Positions 24,908 through 33,785 of a stretch of 64,000 nucleotides of DNA are shown piece after piece. This DNA comes from Neptunomonas marina (lineage in GTDB: Bacteria > Pseudomonadota > Gammaproteobacteria > Pseudomonadales > Balneatricaceae). The stretch is taken from NCBI RefSeq assembly GCF_004005935.1, contig NZ_SACQ01000001.1, forward strand, positions 527,485 through 591,484, given 5' to 3'. The position numbers and the translations under genes are program-made. Position 1 is the stretch's first letter. The number at the start of each line of letters is the position of its first letter. The notes beneath the pieces are model-generated. The model had not been told where the DNA came from. It worked only from the letters and a program-made list of their open reading frames with translations, and did not search any database.

Positions 24908-26251
24908 TTAATAGCCGAATAAGCGCGGCAGGAAGAGTGCGATTTCGGGTACAAACGCGATGATGACAACACCGAGTGCGGACACCAACGCAAATGGCAG
25001 CGCTTTGGCGGTCACCTCCTCAAGTGAGGTATCCGAGATGCCCGAAGCCACGAAGAGGTTCTCCCCCAGTGGTGGCGTTGCAAAGCCAATCGACAAGCTA
25101 CATACCATCACGATACCGAAGTGGACAGGATCGATACCGAGGTTGTAGGTCACAGGCAGCAGTACCGGCGTCAGGATCATGATCGCTGCGAGCGTCTCCA
25201 TAAACATGCCGACAAACAGCAAGAATGCGATGATCAACAACCAGATAAAGTAGACGTTATCGGTCAGGCTGAGCATCGATTCTGCAACGATGGCAGGAAT
25301 CTGGTTCTCCACCAGTAAGCGGCCAAACACCGTGGCGGTGAAGAGAATCAGGAGTACCCGCCCTGATAGCCATGTGGTGGTCTCGAGGGAGCGCGAAATA
25401 TCTTTCCAACCCAGTTCACGGTGCACGAATAGCCCGATGAACAACGTGTAGAAGATCGCCACGATCGCTGACTCTGTTGGTGTGAAGAAACCAGAGTAGA
25501 TACCGCCCAAGATCACGAGTGGCGCCAGAACGGACCAGAATCCGTCTTTAAACGCACGGCCGATTTGGCCCATATCCCAGCCTTCTGCCGTACCTTTGTA
25601 GCCTGCACGCTTACAACGAATGTAGTTGAGTGTCATCAGAGCACCCGCGAGTACCATGCCCGGTAAGAAACCGGCGATAAACAGCTTGGTGATTGAGACG
25701 CTCTGGAACTCACCGTGGCGTGCAATGGCTTCTGGTGGTACTTGCATACCGATGGCCGAAATACCAAAGATAACCATCGGGATCGAGGGCGGGATAACAA
25801 TACCCAATCCACCAGATGAGGCCGTGACAGCCGAGGCGTAGCCTTTATCGTAGCCACGGTTCACCATCGCTGGGATCATCAACATGCCAACGGCCGCTGT
25901 GGTTGCTGGGCCTGATCCTGAGATCGCGCCAAAGAACATACACGCCAATACAGCGGCTGCCGACATGCCTCCGGTGACTGGCCCGGCAAAACTTTCGGCA
26001 AGGTGTACAAGCCGCTTGGATATCCCCGAGGCTTCCATCAGGGCACCGGCAAGAATAAATGCCGGTAATGCCATCAACGGGAAGGAGCCCACGGAGGTAA
26101 AAGCAATTTGAACAAACTTAATCGGGTTCTGATCGAGGTAGAGGAATGAAGCTAACGCTGCAACACCCAACGAAACCGTCACGGGTGCACCCATTACCAG
26201 CAATACGAGAAAAGACCCGAATAGAATTAATACGATCGATGTTTCTGTCAT
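24908..26251 (-). CDS. dctM: TRAP transporter large permease (DctM)
   Basis: A 447-residue inner-membrane protein with about a dozen hydrophobic helices and the DctM signatures GAISGSGPATTAAVGMLMIP and SSGGLGIVIPPSIPMVIFG. It is the ion-coupled transport subunit that works with DctQ and the periplasmic binding protein DctP, importing an organic acid or osmolyte with sodium. It starts 16 bases after dctQ, so the two are tightly coupled. The length is normal. Confidence 0.93.
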   Translation of the reverse strand: MTETSIVLILFGSFLVLLVMGAPVTVSLGVAALASFLYLDQNPIKFVQIAFTSVGSFPLMALPAFILAGALMEASGISKRLVHLAESFAGPVTGGMSAAAVLACMFFGAISGSGPATTAAVGMLMIPAMVNRGYDKGYASAVTASSGGLGIVIPPSIPMVIFGISAIGMQVPPEAIARHGEFQSVSITKLFIAGFLPGMVLAGALMTLNYIRCKRAGYKGTAEGWDMGQIGRAFKDGFWSVLAPLVILGGIYSGFFTPTESAIVAIFYTLFIGLFVHRELGWKDISRSLETTTWLSGRVLLILFTATVFGRLLVENQIPAIVAESMLSLTDNVYFIWLLIIAFLLFVGMFMETLAAIMILTPVLLPVTYNLGIDPVHFGIVMVCSLSIGFATPPLGENLFVASGISDTSLEEVTAKALPFALVSALGVVIIAFVPEIALFLPRLFGY

Positions 26252-26267
26252 AGGTCAGGCTCCTGTA

Positions 26268-26831
26268 TCAAGCCGAGCTCTTATTGTTGTTATCGTCTTG
26301 CTGGTGCGCATCGTCTATCAAACTATCGAGCTCCTGAGATTCAGGGTCACGAATATCGATGCCTTTGACAAACTTGTAATAGTTAACCTGAATGATGCGA
26401 ATCGTCATTAATGTGAAGGCGATTGGCAAAATCATATAGATGTATTTCATCGGGATGCCGAGTGTTTGCGACTTCCAGAAAAGATTCATGCGGTTGAATA
26501 CAAAGTCATATGCGAGATAGACAAAGTAGCAGTTGAATGCCACCCAGATCAGGTCAGAGATGGCCTCGAGCACGATTGGCATCTTGCCCGGCATCAGCTT
26601 GTACTGAAACGTCACTCGGTTATGGGCGGCTAGCTTTGCAGCGTAGCTGGCGCCAAAAAATACGAACCAAACAAACATGTAAACCGACAGCTCTTCGCTC
26701 CATGAGAAGGAGTGATTAAAAAACTGGCGGGAGATGATCTGCGCGAATAGCAATGTGACGAACATCGCCAGTAGCGTACGGCAGACGTAGCTTTCGATAT
26801 TATCGATAAAGTGAAGGAATTTTCTGCCCAT
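26268..26831 (-). CDS. dctQ: TRAP transporter small permease (DctQ)
   Basis: A 187-residue protein with four hydrophobic helices and the DctQ signature around SWSEELSVYMFVWFVFFGA. The ATG at 26831 is chosen because GGAGG lies seven bases upstream; a longer frame begins inside the hairpin region toward dctP. It forms the membrane complex with DctM. The C-terminal tail is acidic and hydrophilic. Expression relative to dctP is probably lowered by the hairpin in the spacer. Confidence 0.9.
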   Translation of the reverse strand: MGRKFLHFIDNIESYVCRTLLAMFVTLLFAQIISRQFFNHSFSWSEELSVYMFVWFVFFGASYAAKLAAHNRVTFQYKLMPGKMPIVLEAISDLIWVAFNCYFVYLAYDFVFNRMNLFWKSQTLGIPMKYIYMILPIAFTLMTIRIIQVNYYKFVKGIDIRDPESQELDSLIDDAHQQDDNNNKSSA

Positions 26832-26850
26832 GGTCAGGCCTCCGGATACA

Positions 26851-26878
26851 GCGGTAACTGCCGTTAGGCAGTTACCGC
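26851..26878 (-). promoter_or_regulatory. strong intercistronic hairpin between dctP and dctQ
   Basis: A perfect 12-bp stem (GCGGTAACTGCC and GGCAGTTACCGC) with a 4-base loop lies between the dctP stop and the dctQ start, with no T-run. Such hairpins stabilise the upstream message and reduce downstream expression, matching the need for more binding protein than permease. Confidence 0.75.
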
Positions 26879-26902
26879 GCGTGTGGATCGACAAGGTCTC
26901 AG

Positions 26903-27910
26903 TTATTTGACTTCGTCACGTCCCAGAGAGCGCAGCAGCTCGTTTACTTTCGCTTTGCCACCAACTGACTCATAGAATTTTGGCCATACAGCATCTTGCG
27001 CGCGCTTCGCCCACTCAGCTTCATCAGCCAGTGTGTCGATTTGCATGTTGTACTTGCTGACCAACTCTTCTTTGATCGCCGCTTCTTGCTCTTTTAGCCA
27101 TTGCAAGCTGTAAGCTGTCGCTTCTTTACCTGCGGCTAGCATCGCTTGCTGAGTGGCTTCGTTTTGGTCTTGAAACAGTGATTCAGAAACGATGAGGGGC
27201 TCAAGCAAGAACAGGTAATGTAGGTCAGAGATGTACTTTTGTACTTCACCAAACTTCATTGCATGGATGGTTGTATAAGGCGTGTCTTGTCCGTCAACAA
27301 CCTTTTGCTGCAGCGCCGTGAATGTTTCTGACCACGCCATTGGTGTTGGGTTGATACCCCAAGACTTGTAGGTATCGATCATGATCTCATTTTTCGGTAC
27401 ACGCACCACAAGGCCATCCAGATCCGCTAGTTTTTGAACTGGTTGCTTGGAGTTACTGAGTACACGGAAACCTGAGTAGGTCCAACCTAGGATACGAACA
27501 CCGGCGTCACGGACAGTATTTTCGACCAGCTCAGCACCAATGGGACCTTCAACGGTTTGTTGGGCTTGATCTAGGTTTTCGAAAATGTAGGGAAGGGAGA
27601 GAATACCGAGTGTTGGAGAGAAAGGTGCGAGGTTGTTACTAGCAAGAATAGAAAAGTCGAGGGTACCAATCGCAGCTTCGTTAACAGTGTCTTGTTCGGA
27701 GCCTAACTGGCCATTCAAGAACAACTTAGCAGTATGTTTACCACCGGTTTTCTCTTCTAAGGACTCAATGAACTTCAGTCCTAGAGCTTCCTGTGCACTA
27801 CCGCCACCGTCACCAACGGCGATATTCCAACTAGCCGCCAGTGTGCTCGCAGAGAAGAGCATGCCGGCCGTCAGGGAAAGTACTTTAACGATCTTATTCT
27901 TGTGTTTCAT
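26903..27910 (-). CDS. dctP: TRAP transporter substrate-binding protein (DctP family)
   Basis: A 335-residue periplasmic protein with a signal peptide of about 25 residues (LSLTAGMLFSASTLAA) followed by a DctP fold: FLNGQLGSEQDTVNEAAIG, LSLPYIFENLDQAQ, ILGWTYSGFRVLSN and LDGLVVRVPKNEIM. The last contains the conserved arginine that binds the substrate carboxylate. The substrate cannot be deduced. It is the first gene of dctPQM-usp, with AGGAG before ATG 27910, and diverges from an XRE-cupin regulator. Confidence 0.92.
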   Translation of the reverse strand: MKHKNKIVKVLSLTAGMLFSASTLAASWNIAVGDGGGSAQEALGLKFIESLEEKTGGKHTAKLFLNGQLGSEQDTVNEAAIGTLDFSILASNNLAPFSPTLGILSLPYIFENLDQAQQTVEGPIGAELVENTVRDAGVRILGWTYSGFRVLSNSKQPVQKLADLDGLVVRVPKNEIMIDTYKSWGINPTPMAWSETFTALQQKVVDGQDTPYTTIHAMKFGEVQKYISDLHYLFLLEPLIVSESLFQDQNEATQQAMLAAGKEATAYSLQWLKEQEAAIKEELVSKYNMQIDTLADEAEWAKRAQDAVWPKFYESVGGKAKVNELLRSLGRDEVK

Positions 27911-28376
27911 AAGTATCTCCTGAATTGTGTTTTTCCCGCCTGCTGTTCTTTATGCAGCAAGTCGGGATATGGGACATGTTTGGGTGGCACCGCTGTGCTC
28001 GCCATCACATCCTTGAACCGCCCGTTCGACCTCAGCAAAAAGCGCCGCAAGACCCTGTTTTTTCGCTGCTGAAGATCGAATGTGACGATGATGTAATAGT
28101 TCACCTGTCACGATTTGTTGTTTAGGGCCAACTTTATCGTGGCTTTAGAACCAGCAATAACATATTGAAAACTAAACATAGTTCCATCTTTAGTCCGACT
28201 GGTTCAAGTGAAAGCTTGTCGGAGTACTTCCTGCTTAATTATATTAGCTGGGTCTCGCTGCAAGGTGTGTTTTTTATCGCATATCCTTGGCAGACATCCT
28301 CTTCTCTTTGGCACGGGCGATGCGAAAAGGTGCCCTGAGTGATCAGTTTGATGGGATAAGGAAGCTATAACTTGCT
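27911..28376. other. divergent regulatory region between dctP and xre-cupin gene
   Basis: This 466-base gap holds the promoters of the TRAP operon and its likely regulator. Near dctP an imperfect hairpin at 27934-27967 (TCCCG-cct-GCTG paired with CAGC-aagt-CGGGA) would fall in the dctP leader. A TGTGAC/GTCACG pair about 25 bases apart lies near 28080-28115 and may be an operator. No gene is evident. Confidence 0.5.
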
Positions 28377-28964
28377 ATGAAATCTAACGTAAAAGCGCGT
28401 ACCGATAATTTGCAGATTGGTATCCAAATTCGTGATCTGCGTAAAGCCAGAGGTATTACGCTACAGCAGATGGCTGCACATATTGGACGCTCGGTGGGTT
28501 ATACGAGCCAAGTTGAGCGTGGGCAGTCCAATTTGCCGATTCCTGTTCTACAGGCGATTAGCGAACGACTCGATGTACCGATGAGCTGGTTTTTTCAGGG
28601 TGAGCGCCCCGTGCCGAGTAACGAGCGGGACTGCATTGTGCGCCAGCAAAATCGTAAATGTTTGAACTTCGCCGGCACTGGTATCCGAGAAGAGCTGCTA
28701 TCGCCAAGGGTCAGTGATGAGCTAAAAATGGTTGTAACGACCTTCGAACCTGGGGCTGGTAGCAAAGAACCGCGGGCGCGCAAAGGTCCCGAGGCTGGCG
28801 TAGTTCAAACCGGTACATTGTTGCTAGGCTTTGGTGATGAGGTGCATACACTACACGCGGGTGATAGCTTCTCGCTAACCGGAGAATCACCACACTGGGT
28901 GATGAACGGCTCACAAACGGAGCCGTGTGTGGTGATTTGGAGTCTTGTCGGGCAGGTGTACTAA
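28377..28964 (+). CDS. XRE-type helix-turn-helix regulator with C-terminal cupin domain
   Basis: A 195-residue regulator. The helix-turn-helix (about 15-75) reads IRDLRKARGITLQQMAAHIG then YTSQVERGQSNLPIPVL. The cupin domain (about 115-190) has GPEAGVVQTGTLLLGFGDEV and LHAGDSFSLTGESPHWVMNG. Such proteins usually control genes for uptake or use of the small molecule bound by the cupin. It is divergent from the dctPQM-usp operon, so it is the likely regulator of that transporter. Confidence 0.9.
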   Translation: MKSNVKARTDNLQIGIQIRDLRKARGITLQQMAAHIGRSVGYTSQVERGQSNLPIPVLQAISERLDVPMSWFFQGERPVPSNERDCIVRQQNRKCLNFAGTGIREELLSPRVSDELKMVVTTFEPGAGSKEPRARKGPEAGVVQTGTLLLGFGDEVHTLHAGDSFSLTGESPHWVMNGSQTEPCVVIWSLVGQVY

Positions 28965-29002
28965 AAACGTCATAACACGCTGACATGTCGTGTTGGATTA
29001 AG

Positions 29003-29710
29003 CTATTTCAGGTGGCGTCCGCCATCGACCGGCAACACGCGCCCGGTTACATACTGACTGTTGAGAAGATAAGTGATCGCCTCGACGACTTCTTGTGCAC
29101 CGGGCTCTATCTCCATCAACGACTTTTTCAGAGTTTTAGCGCGATACTGCTCGTCATCATCAGGGTTGAACATGATCATGGCAGGCGCGACGGCATTGAC
29201 CTTGACCTTTGGCGCCAGCTGTGCAGCAAAAGAGAGCGTTAGGTTGTTAAGGGCAGCTTTACTCGCGGCGTAGGCGATATGCTTCTTGCTGCCTTTCTCG
29301 GCCACATAGTCGGACAAATGCACGATATCGGCCGTGCCATCGTGAGCGGTTAAGAGCGCTTGCAGTGCAAGGTTGATCTGATAGGGAACTCCCACGTGTA
29401 TCTGCATCATTTTCGCAAGCGTTTCGGCTGGCGTTGCTTGCCCCTCTGGTAGCCAGTCAGATGCGTTGTGCACGATAGCGCGTAACGATGGGTACGTCGC
29501 TTGTATGGTTGCGATAAAGGCACTTAGCTGTGTGTCATCGTAAAAGTCGACGCAATAAAGATCGGCGCCAGCGGCTTTGAGAGCTTCAATGCTGTCATAA
29601 CGGGTACGGTAAGTACCGATCACGTCATAACCTTCAGCAAGTAGATGCTGCGCCAATGCCAAACCGATGCGCTTACCGACCCCAGTGATGAGAACTGTTT
29701 TATTGCCCAT
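29003..29710 (-). CDS. folM: dihydromonapterin reductase FolM (SDR family)
   Basis: A 235-residue SDR with the atypical cofactor motif TGVGKRIG, the VHNASDW motif in place of NNAG, and Tyr-x-x-x-Lys in YAASKAALNN, as in FolM/pteridine reductases. FolM reduces dihydromonapterin to tetrahydromonapterin, the cofactor of bacterial phenylalanine hydroxylase, with some dihydrofolate reductase activity. ATG 29710 lies inside the end of folX (11-base overlap) with GGAGGAG seven bases upstream. The folX overlap strongly supports the FolM assignment over a generic SDR. Confidence 0.9.
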   Translation of the reverse strand: MGNKTVLITGVGKRIGLALAQHLLAEGYDVIGTYRTRYDSIEALKAAGADLYCVDFYDDTQLSAFIATIQATYPSLRAIVHNASDWLPEGQATPAETLAKMMQIHVGVPYQINLALQALLTAHDGTADIVHLSDYVAEKGSKKHIAYAASKAALNNLTLSFAAQLAPKVKVNAVAPAMIMFNPDDDEQYRAKTLKKSLMEIEPGAQEVVEAITYLLNSQYVTGRVLPVDGGRHLK

Positions 29711-30074
29711 CACGGTACTCCTCCAGCGTCAACGATACTGAGTCGGCAAAGCGCAGGGCATGGGGTTTATCGACTGTGACGGATGCGTAGCGAACCCACG
29801 GGTGGGTCGTGCAGATGGCCAATACATCGCCAACCAGCTTTTCGAGCAGCAAAAAGCGCCCCTCTTCGACGTGCTGGATAATCTCTTTGGTGATGGTTTT
29901 GTAGTTCAGGGCGCTCTCCACATTGTCGGTTGCGGCAGCCTTTTCCGCTGGATACTGAATACGAATATTGATCACGACATCCTGCAGCTTAGTCGTCTCT
30001 TCAGGGTTGAAGCCGATATAGGTTCTTAAGCGTAAATTAGTAATCGTAATAGTGGCTAAGCTAACGTTGGTCAT
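29700..30074 (-). CDS. folX: dihydroneopterin triphosphate 2'-epimerase FolX
   Basis: A 124-residue member of the FolB/FolX tunnelling fold: LATITITNLRLRTYIGFNPE, the interior LNYKTITKEIIQHVE with the helix that follows, and FLLLEKLVGDVL. FolX converts dihydroneopterin triphosphate to its monapterin isomer. FolB aldolases are very similar, but the overlap with folM and the TYIGFNPEE start fit FolX. It lies 44 bases downstream of the photolyase gene on the same strand. Confidence 0.88.
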   Translation of the reverse strand: MTNVSLATITITNLRLRTYIGFNPEETTKLQDVVINIRIQYPAEKAAATDNVESALNYKTITKEIIQHVEEGRFLLLEKLVGDVLAICTTHPWVRYASVTVDKPHALRFADSVSLTLEEYRDGQ

Positions 30075-30118
30075 AGCGTTATTCCTGTATTGATGACAGC
30101 ACGCCCTGCGGGGTGTGG

Positions 30119-31546
30119 CTATTTTGTTTGGTCTAAAGCGTCGAGAGCACGCTGGCGCGATGCCTTAAGGTCGACTATCGGTTTGGGATAGTCTTTGCCC
30201 AGCACGACGCCAGCCTGGTCTAACACGGCGCTGGGTGCTTCCCAAGGCGAATGGAGATATTTCTCCGGTACGTTTGCGAGTTCTGGAACAAATTTGCGAA
30301 CGTAGTGCCCCTCCTTGTCGAACTTTTGGCCTTGCGTCACGGGATTAAAAATTCGGAAGTAGGGCGCTGCATCAGCACCGCAGCCAGCAACCCACTGCCA
30401 ACTGGCTGAGTTGCTCGCCAAATCCGCATCGGTGAGGCAGTCCCAAAACCATTCAGCTCCGTGGCGCCAATCGATCAGTAAGTTCTTCACCAAAAACGAG
30501 GCGACCACCATACGCACGCGGTTATGCATCGTGCCCGTCTGCCATAGCTCGCGCATACCGGCGTCGATTATCGGTATACCGGTTTGGCCAGTTTGCCACC
30601 GTTTGAAGGCATCGCTGTGCTTATCTTGCCACGGGAACTTATCGAACTTCGCGCTTAAATTAGCTCTTGGTAAAGTCGGGTTGTAGTAGAGCAACGAGTA
30701 CGAAAATTCGCGCCACCCAAGCTCAGCCAAGAACTTATCAAGAGACTCTTCACTCTGGGCGAGGTGCCCGATCCGGTTAGCTTCGTACCAAACGCGGTTC
30801 GGTGAAATTTCACCGAAATGCAAGTGAGGTGAGAGCTTGGATACCGCATCAGCTGATGGTAGATCGCGCTGGTTCGCATAGCGTGCTAAGCCGTTGTTGA
30901 GGAACGCTCCGAGCCGCTCGCGGGCGGCTGTTTCGCCGATATGTTGACCTTCGAGCATAGCTTGGTCCCAGCGCGGCTCAGGATTGGGCAGTAACTCATC
31001 GAGGGTGCAGTCAAAATCAATGTTAACGTTTGCAAAGGGTATCTGCTCAGGTGGACCAAAGGGCTCGCGTGGTGCTTGCTTTAAACAGCCTTTTCGGTAG
31101 AAAGGCGTAAATACACGATACGGCGTACCATCGACTTTGCTGACTTCCCAAGGCTCCCACAGCAGCGAGCCGTTAAAGCTTTTGACCTCAACCCCTTTAC
31201 TCTGCAGCGTATTTTTTATCTGGCTGTCGCGTTGGATGCGCCAATGTTCATAGCAGCGATTCCAAACAACGGCTGAGGCACCTGTGGCCGCAACTAGCTG
31301 ATTGACTATCTCATCTGCTGCACCTTTAAAGCACAACAAATGCCCCTTTAAGCTTTCGTTTAGAGAGGCAAGTGACTGTTTTAGCCATGCTCTGCTGGCT
31401 GCCCCATGTGCATCAGCACCCGCGTTGACGTCATCCAAAATAAAGACAGGAATAATCGTGCCACGCTCGATGGCATATCGAAGACTGGGGTTATCGCCTA
31501 GGCGCAGATCCTGGCGAAACCAAACGATAGTGACGTCCGCTGACAT
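30119..31546 (-). CDS. phrB: deoxyribodipyrimidine photolyase
   Basis: A 475-residue class I CPD photolyase of standard length. The N-terminal antenna domain starts VTIVWFRQDLRLGDNPSLRY. The FAD-binding domain shows FGEISPNRVWYEA, FLAELGWREFSYSLLYYNP, WQTGQTGIPIIDAGMREL, MHNRVRMVVASFLVKNLLID and DLASNSASWQWVAGCGADAAP. It repairs UV-induced pyrimidine dimers with light. It is upstream of folX-folM, so pterin synthesis and a light-driven enzyme whose antenna can be a folate share one transcript. Confidence 0.95.
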   Translation of the reverse strand: MSADVTIVWFRQDLRLGDNPSLRYAIERGTIIPVFILDDVNAGADAHGAASRAWLKQSLASLNESLKGHLLCFKGAADEIVNQLVAATGASAVVWNRCYEHWRIQRDSQIKNTLQSKGVEVKSFNGSLLWEPWEVSKVDGTPYRVFTPFYRKGCLKQAPREPFGPPEQIPFANVNIDFDCTLDELLPNPEPRWDQAMLEGQHIGETAARERLGAFLNNGLARYANQRDLPSADAVSKLSPHLHFGEISPNRVWYEANRIGHLAQSEESLDKFLAELGWREFSYSLLYYNPTLPRANLSAKFDKFPWQDKHSDAFKRWQTGQTGIPIIDAGMRELWQTGTMHNRVRMVVASFLVKNLLIDWRHGAEWFWDCLTDADLASNSASWQWVAGCGADAAPYFRIFNPVTQGQKFDKEGHYVRKFVPELANVPEKYLHSPWEAPSAVLDQAGVVLGKDYPKPIVDLKASRQRALDALDQTK

Positions 31547-31730
31547 AAAAAACTCGTGTAATCAGAATGTTAGACAATTGTACGCAGTGTAGGTCTATAC
31601 AGATCTTAATGACAGTTGATGCGACCTTTTTACTTAGGCGCTCACTGCCAAATGTATTAAGCACATAAACTAGTATATGCCTCGATCTTGGCTAAACTTT
31701 GAACAATGATTCGTTATTGAGGAAGCGTGT

Positions 31731-33713
31731 ATGCTAGGGAATATGCAATTCAAACAGAAGTTGATGCTGCTGGTCTTCCTGCCAGTGCTGGTCAGTAGTT
31801 TGCTATTGATCCAACAGGTGATGAAAAGCTACCGAGCAGTCGACAATAGCACCCGTTTAGCGGTCGATATCGAACTGATTACAGTCAACAGTGCGCTAGT
31901 TCATGAGCTGCAGAAAGAGCGCGGTGCGACCGCTGGATTTTTAGGCTCCGGAGGTACGAAGTTCCAAGATGTGCTCGCAAAGCAAAGAACGAGCACGGAT
32001 GCTGCCTTAGCCGCCTGGCGATCTTTTGTGTCTGCTAACAGCTTCGATGGAAATGAGCTCAACGGCATGATCGCGAAAGCGCGCAATGATATGGGCTCGC
32101 TAGCGACAATGAGGCAGCGTGTTTCGGCGCTATCCGTAGAGGCGAAGGAGGCGATAAGCTTTTACACGAAAGCGAACAAAAATCTGTTATCAGGAGGTGT
32201 GATCGCCGCAGGGCTCAGTAGCGATGTCAGCCTTGTTAATGCAACGCTGGCTTATGCTAATTTCCAGCAGGGTAAAGAGCGGGCCGGTATTGAGCGCGCG
32301 GTGCTGAGTAACACCTTTGCTAGAGATGCGTTTGGCGAGGGGATGTTTGCGCGGTTCGTGACATTGGTGACCGAGCAGAATCTTTTTGCGGCGCAATTCT
32401 TCGATTTAGCAACGCCTGAACACAAGGCGATACTTAAAAGCGTGCAGAACTCAGTGGAGGCTAAAAACGTGCAAACCTACCGTGATGTCGCGATGGCGAA
32501 TGCGAGTAAAGGTGGATTTGGGCGCGAAAGTACTGAGTGGTTTAAGGCTGCGACGCAGCGTATCAATCTACTCAAAAAGACGGAAGACAAGTTGGCAGCA
32601 GATTTAATCAGCGCTGCGAATGCTTATCGTGATCAGCAGATAGAGCGTTTGGCACTGTTTGCCATCGTGTTTGTAGTGACGCTCTTAGTGGTGATTACGA
32701 TGAGTTGGTTAATCATTCGCGGTTTGCATCGCCAGATGGATTCGCTATCACAGGTGATGGCACGTGTTAGCGAGCAGAAAGATCTAACGGGCAGGGTGAC
32801 TGTTTATGGTAATGATGAGCTTGGGCAAGTAGCCAATGCACTGAACGAAACCCTAGATCACTTTAGCGATGCCATTCGTCAGCTCAATAGCAGTTGCGCA
32901 ACGTTAGTAGGGATTGCTGATGAAACACGCGAAGCGGTCAATCATAGCTCCTCTAAGCTTGAAGACCAGCGTGCTCGCACAACACAAGTGGCTGCAGCGG
33001 TCGAAGAGTTGTCTGTGTCGGTTAAAGAGGTTGCGGGTAGTACTGTGGCAGCCGCTGAGCGTTCGGGTCACGCCAGCTCGTTGGCAAGCAGTGGACGGGA
33101 TACAGTCAAAGCATCCGTGGCGTCAGTTAACAATCTCTCGACGGATATTCAGCATTTAAGTGATGTTGTAGGGCGCTTAAACGATAGCAGCGTCAACATT
33201 TCAAATGTGATTGATGTGATCAATGGGGTTTCGGATCAGATCGGTTTGCTCTCCTTAAATGCCGCAATTGAGGCCGCACGAGCCGGTGAGCAAGGCCGTG
33301 GTTTTGCTGTTGTTGCGGATGAGGTGAGAACCTTGGCTCAGCGTACCCAAAATTCAACAACGGAAATTGCTGAAATCATTCAGGAGCTGCAACGAGAAGT
33401 TGGGGTGGCATTTAAGTTGGTGGAGCAAAATCTTGCGAAAATGAGGGATACCGTTGAGCACACAAACCATGTTGAAATATCACTTGATGAGATTGTGGGC
33501 TCGGTAAGCCATATCACCGATATGTCGAACCAGATCGCCGCAGCTTCTGAGGAGCAGGCTGCTGTAATCGAAGACGCAAGTCATAGCCTTACGGTCATCG
33601 ATCATAACGCTGATGATGTTGTTTCGGCGGGTGATCAGATCCGTAGTTCAGCTGATAGGCTGGCGGAGATGTCGCTCGAACTGCAAGGGCTTGTCCGCAA
33701 GTTCGTCGTTTAA
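31731..33713 (+). CDS. methyl-accepting chemotaxis protein with NIT sensor domain
   Basis: A 660-residue chemoreceptor. TM1 is about residues 11-28, then a periplasmic NIT domain (about 50-295) opening with LVHELQKERGATAGFLGSGG. TM2 is about 304-326, followed by HAMP. The signalling tip is SLNAAIEAARAGEQGRGFAV with VVADEVRTLAQRTQ. NIT domains are linked to nitrate/nitrite sensing in described members; the ligand here is inferred only. The gene is monocistronic, with GAGGAAG before ATG 31731 and a strong terminator after it. Confidence 0.93.
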   Translation: MLGNMQFKQKLMLLVFLPVLVSSLLLIQQVMKSYRAVDNSTRLAVDIELITVNSALVHELQKERGATAGFLGSGGTKFQDVLAKQRTSTDAALAAWRSFVSANSFDGNELNGMIAKARNDMGSLATMRQRVSALSVEAKEAISFYTKANKNLLSGGVIAAGLSSDVSLVNATLAYANFQQGKERAGIERAVLSNTFARDAFGEGMFARFVTLVTEQNLFAAQFFDLATPEHKAILKSVQNSVEAKNVQTYRDVAMANASKGGFGRESTEWFKAATQRINLLKKTEDKLAADLISAANAYRDQQIERLALFAIVFVVTLLVVITMSWLIIRGLHRQMDSLSQVMARVSEQKDLTGRVTVYGNDELGQVANALNETLDHFSDAIRQLNSSCATLVGIADETREAVNHSSSKLEDQRARTTQVAAAVEELSVSVKEVAGSTVAAAERSGHASSLASSGRDTVKASVASVNNLSTDIQHLSDVVGRLNDSSVNISNVIDVINGVSDQIGLLSLNAAIEAARAGEQGRGFAVVADEVRTLAQRTQNSTTEIAEIIQELQREVGVAFKLVEQNLAKMRDTVEHTNHVEISLDEIVGSVSHITDMSNQIAAASEEQAAVIEDASHSLTVIDHNADDVVSAGDQIRSSADRLAEMSLELQGLVRKFVV

Positions 33714-33760
33714 TCGCCGTCACAATTTGTAAGCACTGATTGAGCGGTGAAAATCAGGAA

Positions 33761-33785
33761 AAGAGCCAAGGATGGCTCTTTTTTT
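33761..33785 (+). terminator. terminator after the chemoreceptor gene
   Basis: AAGAGCCA, loop AGGA, TGGCTCTT followed by TTTTT forms an intrinsic terminator. The A-run on the left arm lets it also work in reverse for the convergent pseudouridine synthase gene, whose stop overlaps it. Confidence 0.9.
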
